This document shows, one piece after another, positions 31,501 through 37,407 of a stretch of DNA of 64,000 nt. A model generated the notes under the pieces. The model had not been told where the DNA came from, searched no databases, and worked only from the letters and a program-made list of their open reading frames with translations. Origin of the DNA: an uncultured Flavobacteriaceae bacterium. Lineage in GTDB: Bacteria > Bacteroidota > Bacteroidia > Flavobacteriales > Flavobacteriaceae. A program made the translations under genes and the position numbers. Each line of letters starts with the position of its first letter. The first letter of the stretch is position 1. The stretch is taken from NCBI GenBank assembly GCA_947501845.1, contig CANMXP010000001.1, forward strand, positions 372,001-436,000, in the 5' to 3' direction.

Positions 31501-31740
31501 TCTGTCAATACTGCAGCCATTGAAAGTGTTATGTTTATAGCCAAGGTAAACGGTAATCCAGCAAGTTTTACAGTTAATGTAGATGCGGTTGCCACGAACC
31601 TATCAAGAGTTGACGATTTGGAAATGTGCACTGGAATAAATTCAGACATTGATCTGGATACCCAGTTTGCACTATCCGTCTCCGATGCCGATAAGGCTAA
31701 TATTGAAGAGCTTATGATGATCGTGAAATATAATTTTTAA
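22549..31740 (+). CDS. Tc toxin TcA-like pore and receptor-binding component
   Basis: A 3063-residue TcA-type protein, expected to form the pentameric injection channel for the TcB-TcC cocoon. Residues about 8-105 form a carboxypeptidase-regulatory-like beta domain (RGIVTDIKGKPLANLKVAIY) ahead of the usual start. The VRP1-type block is near 567 (CEHCRSVYSPAAYMVEILQF). The neuraminidase-like/ABC toxin region starts near 1570 (WNQWQWMKNYRVWEANRKVF). The TcB-binding and pore region includes KMNAYWDRVADRLFKIRHC near 2365. Long amphipathic helices at about 2460-2530 (VLETKQIHIEETEEQIEVLK) correspond to the pore-forming helices. It begins 33 bp after the TcB-TcC stop and is followed by a strong terminator. 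By eye GC is higher than in neighbours: one counted line had 28 of 60, against 16 of 60 in the metallopeptidase gene at 33.4 kb. Confidence 0.94.
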   Translation: MITKNQITNTVRGIVTDIKGKPLANLKVAIYDVDMRKWELLSEVQTDRTGKYELKWTHDQLSGRGKKTGDIAIKVLTPKKNIELYKSSIDEVRFNASRSEEINIVLKEQVKPDQVEFEWLVQEINFLADKVAITDLTENEENRDVTFLAKELNVAPEKIEHVIVAHRLSKISKIEPGFFYGLLQKDTLLNNKLATHFSARLSIGVATEEQPVLYDAALTESKKIQADIRSANKDMLVSGKVVKNLKQSLETLYKYKDEAEAYYQNKHPKKIIELLSSVFKKDKLQEVEKLFVENKNDLNGFFDKVQGTFKSKEKEKQGKTHLLLNKLMGMGNDIVPRITKERKIKTPKDVRRLAKLNKADWVNELSKGNSKKATKKSISTYASTLVRKFEKEYPTMAFTAQLEREKDSVIKEQDKIIQFLNKHEEFEFTKDNIDLFVKRKKIAVKEGARNELKSIQRIFKLTPNYSKTLALRKEKIHSAQNIVALGKVKFTDEIAPKAGLTASEANEIYVRAETRHTAAMLMIGDLYDNMSVMDIASFETKSLSKKLEAVSTDFPNLKSLFKVVDTCECEHCRSVYSPAAYMVEILQFLDKRTVVAGNAKSVLFDRRPDIGEIDLNCSNANTPVKYIDLVCELLEEAIAPDPGIDFTGNLSSGADPLVGEISNALLGTLQAEGLPVTSNAIIHETESELLPATSLPHYLRDEGLVCKIVNVGGNDYKVFRLRQTFGTAEELDAAPEYVNLNAYTELLNSSFAFTLPFDLNHTEAKAYLNRFDIARADLMKAFQTAMVPANEVIASERLGLSEAERLIISSPPAPNNNAAQQEYWNVPAPGNVVAHLRQVDHFLNRTGLSYRELGLLLKLEFIDPNNNLLISHDDLSCDTSKKEIANLDLDALDRIHRFLRLQKKTGWSFEVLDAIITQANLGNGTLDDASLIKAAQLKEISDKTGIKLEELIGCFGEIPHKIYGEDYDTPLYHQIFLNKAKNGVIDEVLLPENVDGSQQVTAHIESIATCLQLKQKDLEFVLPLLPNDDLTFSNLSHLLLATRLMKKLKHKAEDFAILVDLSDINIESSPENALNFIEVANTFSFSALDAADVKYVLEHDAANLDDRFISDEKIEEILTSLKDTYEAIHTDLASKYDDNLTAEEQSETLMNVLSALENVSEDDVKTILKFLDKDWVSAAAAKTFIDDTLNEGINRTQIDAAIDALDAIAAGMDISAEQKDLAKALLDAIVDYQILTAKRTALEEVLSSSFKAELDLINTVLSHAILKQTAPGTELIVNLLLDHFNNAISAANYPAQYDCLRLLHKSLYVINTLALSNDNVAWYFTNNMNMGWFELDGIPFDPAHTTIGFSTYLNFIRVISYSNEFRPVVDPSDAENPITFFGVLDMLLPASASTKDDLMKSLALLTSYEKDDLDAIDAHLFAAFDKANYRDMETWKRVLECAEYIRTLSASIAQITNYIQPTLSAIDVLNLRTTLKSRYDESTWLNTLKEIMDAVRGPKRDALVAYLLATNPEIKDENDLYEYLLIDVEMEACMPSSRIVLAHNSIQLFVQRCLMGLEPDAIADVDNDPNWNQWQWMKNYRVWEANRKVFLYPENWYDVTLSDNKSYLLTEFIDELQQNELTNDTAEEALKKYLEKLDGIAFLEVMASWYDTKTKHMHVFARTKGGDPAQYYYRRFEKERYWTPWEKVDLDISGDILLAFMRNDRLTLAWPITSEEADPNPQSTIPESTANAVVDNDKPKRKLKIQLAISEYSNNTWKPKKLSKDYILTPNSYTFEDIYFDMTKYNMIYLQPTDQIMIFSSNWDSVDYHTLNGIFNITGCKGYPELVFQGSIGFPDFLPDFKDAELLSQRYNEIIDILPDELAVRNGVSMFFFYNLLNKTPGKFRITYPHQFTTIDLLSLLFQYFIFLLWGKNTSVKDRNRLKIPLGTMLPYFDEDSEHAYVVIPGFYKKVQNGIGTASTHTLVDEEKRTASDVFQLLEDIMNWVKKIIHEFNTNPPADAQAAVDMIITDADFQDILKEISKYEALDFIFNFLIGNTGNDEFDAMLTSLRDSEGLVYGEQFKNLYHPLVCALRTILNKDGVPALMKRETQIQQSAFNFENYYLPNKQIVSEIMMKNAGGTVTPSFPIEDVDFTSDGSYSAYNWDLFYRLPLHIAGSLTQNQRFEEALTWFHYIFNPTGALPGNGVQKYWVTKPFYFNQDADYLAQRIDNLMYAVSDATNPNINELEFAIDEWREKPFRPDAIARFRPVAYQKAVLMKYIDNLVEWGDYLFRQDTMESVAQATQMYILADKLLGPKPRIVPALVKPPYETYNQIEAKLDGFGNALIELENILPDLLSLSEGDHDLPAPPVTLSMLYFCIPNNEKMNAYWDRVADRLFKIRHCQNIDGVERTLALFAPPIDPGMLVKAFASGLDISSIMAGLNAPTPYYRFTIISRKAQELAVEVRGLGLALLQALEKKDGEAMTLLRNELEIKVLNSVLETKQIHIEETEEQIEVLKRAKATAEERNSYYASIEKIISKEQLHLDKLSESHGYQMASQIIQASAAVMALIPDFAIGASGFGGSPHAAGKWGGSFLAHSANAASSVLGVLSTAASYEANRASILGGYDRRYSDWKLQERLAEKEIEQIEQQIVVAEIRKQIAEADYKNHELQIENSEKARAFMQDKFTNKELYDWMVGQISSVYFKSYQLAHDYAKKAERCYRFELGNDDSFISFGYWDSMKKGLRSADNLIHDIKRMQTDYLDKNKREYEITKHVSLAQLDPLALIRLRTTGICDFEIPEALYDMDHSGHYFRRLKTVSVSIPCVAGPHTSISAKMSLVNNRYRKNTNPDNAAATGYIEDPNNDERFIYNVGAIQSIATSDAQNDSGVFELDFRDERYLPFENTGAISGWRLELPTEVRQFDYNSISDVVVHVKYTAREGGSGLKTLANNALKGLLAAIEQDLGQNGLHVALNMVHDLPNEWLLLKTNGTVNLTIDKNRLPYMVQSVNTAAIESVMFIAKVNGNPASFTVNVDAVATNLSRVDDLEMCTGINSDIDLDTQFALSVSDADKANIEELMMIVKYNF

Positions 31741-31800
31741 ATATTAAAAAGAATGCTAGTTTCTTAAAAATAGCCTCGATATTTAGTATATTAGTTTTTG

Positions 31801-31836
31801 AAAAATCATGAGTTTTAACGAACTCATGATTTTTTG
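31801..31836 (+). terminator. Intrinsic terminator of the Tc toxin operon
   Basis: 14-bp arms (31801-31814 AAAAATCATGAGTT and 31821-31834 AACTCATGATTTTT) with a 6-nt loop, ending in a T run. It lies 60 bp after the tcA stop. Confidence 0.85.
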
Positions 31837-31849
31837 TTTGAGTGGGTGT

Positions 31850-32012
31850 AAAACTTCTAAAACATCGCACTTAAATTCGGTTAATTCATCTAAAAACAGC
31901 ACATATTTTTTGAGGTTTAAAACAAATGTTAAAGTTTAAAAAATTATCCTAAATATAAATAATACACCTCCTCCAACCAAAGCGACATTTGTGATATTAT
32001 CTAATGTATAGG
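31850..32012 (-). pseudogene. comM: Remnant of the middle of a comM gene
   Basis: The stretch matches the intact comM at about 44195-44325, in the same orientation. Shared pieces include ACTTCTAA, CTTAAATTCGG, TAATTCATCTAAAAA, AGCAC, CCTCCTCCAAC and AGCGACAT in the same order. This part of comM encodes the region around GVLFLDELPEFKRGVLEVL. The copy has insertions and no open frame. It lies between the Tc toxin terminator and the first cargo gene of the comM-linked array, so it is the outermost comM-derived scar. Confidence 0.75.
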
Positions 32013-32078
32013 TCTCGCAACAACAGATTAGTCAGCTATTTAAAATACAAGCTTATTATTACAAAGTAAACCACTCCT

Positions 32079-32820
32079 CTAATTCTTTAATAATTCACTC
32101 AACTCTTTGTCCGTTAAATCATTTAAAAAGACTTTAGTATCTGCTATTCCTTGTTCAAGTTCAACCTTAGAAAACCTATAACCAATAAATGATTTTTTAC
32201 TTATCTTAAGACTTGTTTCTCCTATGTATTCATTTTTAAGATTGGAGCTTAGGTTAATGTCATTTAATAACGCAGCGTCAAGACTAATAACACTATTGTT
32301 TGAATCATAAAATGTATATTCAATGCTTCCAGCTTGTAAGACCCTTGAAATTACCACATTGTTATCATCTTTAATTGCATTTAAACATGCTCCTGATAAA
32401 ATCCTTTATTTTATTTTTAATTGATACCTCAGATATAGCAAATTCTTTTGCATCTTCAATTTTTATATTGACTTTTTTTACTCTATTATTTTCAAATGCC
32501 GACTCTAACTTAATATTTTCATCTAATATCTTAGCTAAATTAAGCTCTAACTTATTATCCCTCTTTACTTCATAAGAATAATTAGGTATAGATGCATCAG
32601 TAACTCGTGCAGATTGATTAATACATTCATCATTAAAAGCTACTATTAACTCACCATTATTTTTAGTTATTATTGTTCCTGCCCCCCAATCACTTCTAAT
32701 TACTTCAAAAGGAATATAATTTAATTCATAAATAAATTTCTGAAGAGGACTTTTACAGCCAATAAATACCATCGTTATCGTGATTAATAAAATTGATGTG
32801 ACTTTTTGTTTAATGTTCAT
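32079..32820 (-). pseudogene. Lipoprotein gene split by a frameshift
   Basis: Two open frames, 32371-32820 (149 codons) and 32079-32357 (92 codons from a GTG), are parts of one gene. The first starts with a lipoprotein signal (TMVFIGC, Cys22) and stops after KDFIRSMFKCN. In the next frame the coding sequence runs on without a stop from LSGACLNAIKDDNN into VVISRVLQAGSIEY. The junction lies in GATTTTATCAGG at about 32395-32408. Joined, the protein is about 240 residues. The family is not recognised. The short intergenic distance to the metallopeptidase gene (11 bp) indicates a common transcript. It is either a real inactivation or a sequence error. Confidence 0.7.
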
Positions 32821-32831
32821 AATAATTAGTT

Positions 32832-34757
32832 TTAGTTTTTATTCATTTGTTCATAAAAATTCTTATAATTTGCTAATATTTCAATTGAGTCAAACTTTGA
32901 TGTAATATATCCCTTAAGCTCTTTTACTCTATCACTTATTTTTGGATGACAATCATTTCCTGAATATTCAATTGATTCAAAAAAATAATTATCAAATATC
33001 TCATATATGGATTTACCTAAAAAAGAACTAATTTCATATTTAAACGCTGAATCAGAAACCCCAGATGCACTGCTTGTTAAATATTGAAAAATATCATCAA
33101 AGAATAATTTTAAATATACATCTAATGCAAATCTGTCAGCTAAGTATTCAGCTTCCATACAACCATCATAATTACTTAATGTTGGTTGGATATAAGAGTG
33201 AAACAGTTCATGACTTAACGTAAATATTAAATACTTTTGTAATTCCATACTAAGCCTTATATGTGCTTGTAAGGTATATAAATAAATAGTTAACGATGAT
33301 TCAAAACAATTGACTTCATTACTAAAAAAATTGTCAGGAAAATAGTTCTCTTTTAGTTGTTTCAGTAATTCCTTAATTTTTTTACTTTTTACTTTCTCCA
33401 AGTCAATGAAATCTTCAAGCCCAAAAAATAATTGGTCTTCAAATCCTATAAAATAGCCATGTTTACCTTTTATTTTTATAAACTTATTTACTTCAGCAGT
33501 ATTCATGTCAATGAACTCTTTGTTTAATAATTTTTCTTTTTGAATTGTTAATAATTTTTTATCGCCCTCATCTAAGCCATCTACCCATATATCTTTCTGT
33601 ATTAATTTCTTAATATCCTTATATTCAATAAAATAAAATTTAGGGAATTCTGTATTATAAAGAATATTAAGAAAATCAGTAAATGTGAACCTTATATCAA
33701 GTAATTCATACAATGAGTTTTCTTCAAAAAAATCATAAATAGGAGTAGTTTCATACATTATGGCTATCTCCTCTTGTTCTCTAAAAAACTCCGAAAGTGA
33801 CCTCTTGATAAACCTCCTTAAAACTTCAATTGGAATTTTTTGAACATTACCCTTTGGCTGAAAAATTCCAATTTCATCTGCTTCTATTAATTTTACATTT
33901 ATTCGGTGAGTATCTATACCGAAAGAATCCTTGGCATATTTATCAACACTTTCATATACATTCTCAATTTGTTTCTCAATTTTCCTTTGTATGGATTTTT
34001 TAAGTTTTTTATCAATCAAAACATGTGAATACTTTCCGAAATCATAATTTGTAGAATCTATATCCAAATTGCTCAAAGCATATGATGAGTTGTGTTCGTA
34101 ATCTTTTATTTCTTTCCTTCTAATTATTTTTAACCTATCCTTATTGATAATAAATAAATCATCAACTAAATTAGAATAAGTTATTGTATTTAGAGATTCA
34201 TTTAAAAAATCACGCATTGAAACGTTGAAATTTTTATTGAAAAAGTTATAACATTGTTCTTTTGAATAAACAAAACTTTTGTCATTATTACTGAAATAAA
34301 TACTATCAAGTTGTTTTTCAGTATAAACAGGAAATGCTACTTCCCACTTTTCTAAGTAAAAATTATAATTATCTTTAATGTCATTTAAATCAATAGTAAT
34401 ATCTTGAGCAATGTACTCGTAATCATCTTCGCCTGCAACCCTCATAGAAATGTTTAAATAGTTAGAACTTTCTTTTATTTCAAATTGAAAATGCCCTAAA
34501 CTATCAGTTTTTGTATTGAAAGAGATTGGATAAGTATTTCTGCCCTTTCTAGAGGTGGAATCTATTATTGATTCAGTTCTATATCCATTAAACATAACGA
34601 GATAATCTTTAACTGGAACAATAGAGTCTTTATAAACAAATCCCTGTATCTCGAGAATGTCATAACTGTTTTTTTGTGAATAGCAAGAAAAATAGAATAA
34701 TGTAAATATTATAAATAACCGCATTGTGACTAAATAATTTATGAGGCTATTAAGCAA
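32832..34757 (-). CDS. Exported zinc metallopeptidase-like protein (HExxH plus ExxAD), cargo of the comM array
   Basis: A 641-residue protein whose better start is Met12 (MRLFIIFTLFYFSC, 34724), giving a signal or lipoprotein leader. Residues about 30-135 resemble a small carboxypeptidase-regulatory-like beta domain. The long middle part is helical and unrecognised. The peptidase signature is near the C-terminus: HELFH at 516-520 (long numbering), followed by EYLAD at 537-541. This is the HExxH...ExxAD arrangement of gluzincin-type enzymes such as M48-like peptidases. GNDCHPKISDRVKELKGY follows near 605. Very low GC and Lys/Asn/Ile-rich composition set it apart from the Tc genes. It shares a transcript with the frameshifted lipoprotein downstream. 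The substrate is unknown. Confidence 0.8.
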   Translation of the reverse strand: MLNSLINYLVTMRLFIIFTLFYFSCYSQKNSYDILEIQGFVYKDSIVPVKDYLVMFNGYRTESIIDSTSRKGRNTYPISFNTKTDSLGHFQFEIKESSNYLNISMRVAGEDDYEYIAQDITIDLNDIKDNYNFYLEKWEVAFPVYTEKQLDSIYFSNNDKSFVYSKEQCYNFFNKNFNVSMRDFLNESLNTITYSNLVDDLFIINKDRLKIIRRKEIKDYEHNSSYALSNLDIDSTNYDFGKYSHVLIDKKLKKSIQRKIEKQIENVYESVDKYAKDSFGIDTHRINVKLIEADEIGIFQPKGNVQKIPIEVLRRFIKRSLSEFFREQEEIAIMYETTPIYDFFEENSLYELLDIRFTFTDFLNILYNTEFPKFYFIEYKDIKKLIQKDIWVDGLDEGDKKLLTIQKEKLLNKEFIDMNTAEVNKFIKIKGKHGYFIGFEDQLFFGLEDFIDLEKVKSKKIKELLKQLKENYFPDNFFSNEVNCFESSLTIYLYTLQAHIRLSMELQKYLIFTLSHELFHSYIQPTLSNYDGCMEAEYLADRFALDVYLKLFFDDIFQYLTSSASGVSDSAFKYEISSFLGKSIYEIFDNYFFESIEYSGNDCHPKISDRVKELKGYITSKFDSIEILANYKNFYEQMNKN

Positions 34758-34925
34758 ACAGGGAAGTATAAACTTACAAAAATAAAAGCAATAATTTATA
34801 TTAATTCAAAAAAACACTTACAATTTAGACAATCATTAATTTTAATAAACAAAATATTTTGGCAAACTGCTTTTTATAATCACTTTTTGAATGATATCAA
34901 TTTTGTTAATAGAAATTTTATAACT

Positions 34926-35160
34926 TCATAAAAACAAAAGATATATTATTACTAAAATGCAAATTGTAAGAACAATCCAAAAGACGTTCAGTGATTTATT
35001 TTGCTTAGAGATTTGGTTTATTAAAAGCAGCTTTTCCTTTTCAACTATTTTTTGATAGTTTTCCATTTCTAAATCTTTTGATTTAATAAAACTCACTTTA
35101 TTTTTATAGTTGTTTGCGATTTCTTGTAAAAACACCCCAATTGAAGTAGGCGTAGCCCCC
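34926..35160 (-). pseudogene. 3' fragment of an unknown gene, truncated at the comM repeat
   Basis: An open frame reads from the edge of the comM repeat (about 35160) to a stop at 34926: ATPTSIGVFLQEIANNYKNK, then a charged coiled-coil-like part and a C-terminal membrane helix (FWIVLTICILVIIYLLFL). It opens in mid-protein, with no good ATG (first GTG at 35135). I read it as the tail of a gene whose 5' part was lost where comM-derived sequence begins. The identity is unknown. Confidence 0.5.
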
Positions 35161-35161
35161 C

Positions 35162-35391
35162 GATCGTCCTAGTATATCCACTCAAGAGTGAGTGCTAACG
35201 CTAGTTTCCAAAACTAGTGGCATTTATGAGTAAGCCATATCATCTCAAAAAGTTAACTTATTTTACATGAATCTTAAAATAGCCCCAAGATTCCTTCCTC
35301 CGCAGGAATTGTTCACCCCAACCAACCTTCTCTATCCAAACTTCGATACTGAATAGCCTCACTAATATGCGTACCATTAACATCTTTAGCG
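35162..35391 (-). repeat. comM: Displaced comM 3' end, copy R1
   Basis: About 230 bp matching the end of comM and its downstream flank. The minus strand encodes [23 protein letters not shown]-stop, identical in protein to the C-terminus of intact ComM but with synonymous differences. The flank includes the palindromic CTAGTTTCCAAAACTAG, shared with copy R2 (37083-37347) and, less exactly, with the native site (43484-43719). R1 and R2 resemble each other more than either resembles the native end. At its comM-internal side (35392) homology stops abruptly at the start of a metallophosphoesterase-like gene. Confidence 0.85.
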
Positions 35392-35452
35392 CAATCCAAC
35401 TTTGATTACGTGCGAATTCTAAATGTAAATCTGAGCAAAATTGAATTTTCAC
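35392..35452 (-). pseudogene. First ~20 codons of a metallophosphoesterase gene fused to comM repeat R1
   Basis: Starting from a GTG at 35450-35452 the minus strand reads MKIQFCSDLHLEFARNQSWI. This is the typical N-terminus of a calcineurin-like phosphoesterase, with the metal-binding Asp-x-His of SDLH. At about 35392 the sequence switches into the comM 3' end in a different frame, so the 64-codon open frame to 35258 is a chimera and not a gene. The junction marks a recombination point. Confidence 0.65.
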
Positions 35453-35572
35453 TAGTACAATTTATTATCAAAAATAAAAACAGTTTGATATAAAAAGAAA
35501 AAACTATACAAAATACACATTTTGTATAGAGTTAAGTAAATGGATTTATTATATTGTGTAGCTGATTGTTTT

Positions 35573-36973
35573 TTATTCAAAACAAAATTCAATAGCAGGT
35601 ATACCAATGCGTTCAGCGGCCTCTAATGTCCAACCTCTATTCACAGTAATACCATCAAAACCTGTAAGTCTTCCTCCTGGTGATATATCATAAGCCGTAC
35701 CCCCAGTCCAAAGACGAACCGTTATTCTATTTTTATTTATAATTCCTTTTATAGTTCGTCCATCACTTATATAGTCACTAAGGTCCATATTCCAATTGTA
35801 TAATCCATTAAGTCTAGAGTTATATGTAAACCCTGCTCCAATTATATTTCGATTTGGAGTTGTCCAACAAGGTGGCGGTGGCGTTGGTCTTGGTGAAACA
35901 GTTATTAAAACATTTGCAGTAGAAGTCTGACCTGCAGTCGATGAACGCAAAAAATACTCAAATGATCCTGTAGGGGTTACTCTTAAACTTCCAGAGGTCG
36001 TTCTAAACTGGTGGTTTTCACCACGAGGACCACTTATTTCAGTTAGACAGGGGGCATTACAATCTACCATAAAATCAATTACTGAACTTTCTCCTTCATA
36101 AATTCTACTAGGTATAGCTCGAAACCTTTCAATGACTGGAGCTCCTGGTCTAGAATATCGAACATTGATAGTCTCTGAAATCGTAGCAACAGAATTTGAT
36201 GCAACTAATTTGAATACACCACCTTCACTAATACGAAAACTTACATTATCATTCATATTATTACTTGTTAATGGAGTTCCATCAAAAGGAGAATATACAC
36301 TTATTATATCTGTATAAAGTGTTTCAAATTCTATCCTTGCAATATCCAGAGCAGTAGATCTCTCTATACTACTTTCTATTTTGACAATCTTTGGTTCCTT
36401 TTTTGGGTTTACAGTAACTATAGGAGAAATTGTAATATTTCCTGCAAAGTCTACTGTTTCGGCTTGAATAAACATAGAATTTTGTTCATTATCAAAAAAA
36501 CAACTACCTAAAGAAATTAATTTATCTTTTGTTTTACCATCTTCTTCAATATTAGTTACTGTGAACTCTGTAACCAGTCTTTCTACCCCTCCAGATTCTA
36601 ATACTTTTATTTTACCGCCTCTTATTACTTTAACAGTAAGCCTATTGGGGCCACTTTCGGAATCAATTGCTCCTGCTGTGAAATAAAAATCTCTTTCACT
36701 TGAAGCATCAAAAGTCTTATCTATATTTTCAATGGAACTTACCATCGCGGATCTAAAACCGCTAATATTTTGGTGAACTACTAAGTTTAACTCTGTCTTA
36801 ATAGTATTTGAAGTTCCAGTAATAACACTTTTACAACTTATTAATAAAACTACTAAGATCAACATACCACGAGAAAGAATTGCTTTTAAGCACATAATAT
36901 TTTTTTTATAAAAGTACTTACTTAATGAAATTCCGTCAAGAAGAAAAACCCTATTTTTAAAAAGAGAAAACAC
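35573..36973 (-). CDS. Large lipoprotein with Ig-like repeats, unknown function
   Basis: The frame has 466 codons. The best start is Met27 (36895), which gives MCLKAILSRGMLILVVLLISC with lipobox LISC. The mature part consists of several beta-rich segments with Ig- or cadherin-like spacing (AETVDFAGNITISPIVTVNP; SNSVATISETINVRYSRPGAP), a Pro-rich linker (SPRPTPPPPCW, about residue 385) and a C-terminal domain of about 80 residues with GTAYDISPGGRLTGFDGITV. I do not recognise the family. It sits alone between comM repeats R1 and R2, on the comM strand, and looks like a surface-exposed cargo protein. Confidence 0.7.
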   Translation of the reverse strand: MFSLFKNRVFLLDGISLSKYFYKKNIMCLKAILSRGMLILVVLLISCKSVITGTSNTIKTELNLVVHQNISGFRSAMVSSIENIDKTFDASSERDFYFTAGAIDSESGPNRLTVKVIRGGKIKVLESGGVERLVTEFTVTNIEEDGKTKDKLISLGSCFFDNEQNSMFIQAETVDFAGNITISPIVTVNPKKEPKIVKIESSIERSTALDIARIEFETLYTDIISVYSPFDGTPLTSNNMNDNVSFRISEGGVFKLVASNSVATISETINVRYSRPGAPVIERFRAIPSRIYEGESSVIDFMVDCNAPCLTEISGPRGENHQFRTTSGSLRVTPTGSFEYFLRSSTAGQTSTANVLITVSPRPTPPPPCWTTPNRNIIGAGFTYNSRLNGLYNWNMDLSDYISDGRTIKGIINKNRITVRLWTGGTAYDISPGGRLTGFDGITVNRGWTLEAAERIGIPAIEFCFE

Positions 36974-36990
36974 CCTTTTTTTAAAAAGGG
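36973..36990. other. Hairpin of unknown role
   Basis: CCCTTTTT-TT-AAAAAGGG forms an 8-bp stem just upstream of the 466-codon gene. It is rich in T/A and could be a terminator stem or a regulatory hairpin. Confidence 0.4.
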
Positions 36991-37082
36991 AAACTCTTTT
37001 TTAAAAAGATTTTTTGAATAAGTAGAAGAAATAATTGCAATTTATTTTGTAGTGTTATCAATTACTCTTGTAATTTATCCTC

Positions 37083-37347
37083 TGATCGTCCTAGTATATC
37101 CGAGCAAGAGTGAGTGTTACCGCTAGTTTCCAAAACTAGTGGTATTCATGAGCAAGCCATATCATCTCAAAAAGTTAACGTATTTTACATGAATCTTAAA
37201 ATAGCCCCAAGATTCCTGCCTCAGCAGGAATTGTTCAGCCCAACCACCCTTCACGATCCAAACTTCGATACTGAATAGCCTCACTAATATGCGTACCATT
37301 AACGTCTGAAGGACCTTCCAAATCAGCAATGGTTCTAGAAACTTTAG
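37083..37347 (-). repeat. comM: Displaced comM 3' end, copy R2
   Basis: About 265 bp homologous to R1 and to the end of comM. The minus strand reads [36 protein letters not shown]-stop in frame. Against native comM most changes are synonymous. The notable protein difference is PSD for VED. The homology stops exactly inside the LKVSRT codons on the comM side. Downstream of the stop it carries GCTAGTTTCCAAAACTAGTGG, a near-perfect 11-bp-arm palindrome (ACCGCTAGTTT / AAACTAGTGGT) found in all copies. Confidence 0.88.
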
Positions 37348-37407
37348 TTACACAAATACATATAGTGTTCAGAACTATTTTTTTCTATCAAACCTTAGCT
37401 AATATTC

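Noticed and set aside
35258-35452. A 64-codon open frame
   Set aside because: It is a chimera of a phosphoesterase start and a frame-shifted comM end, not a gene.
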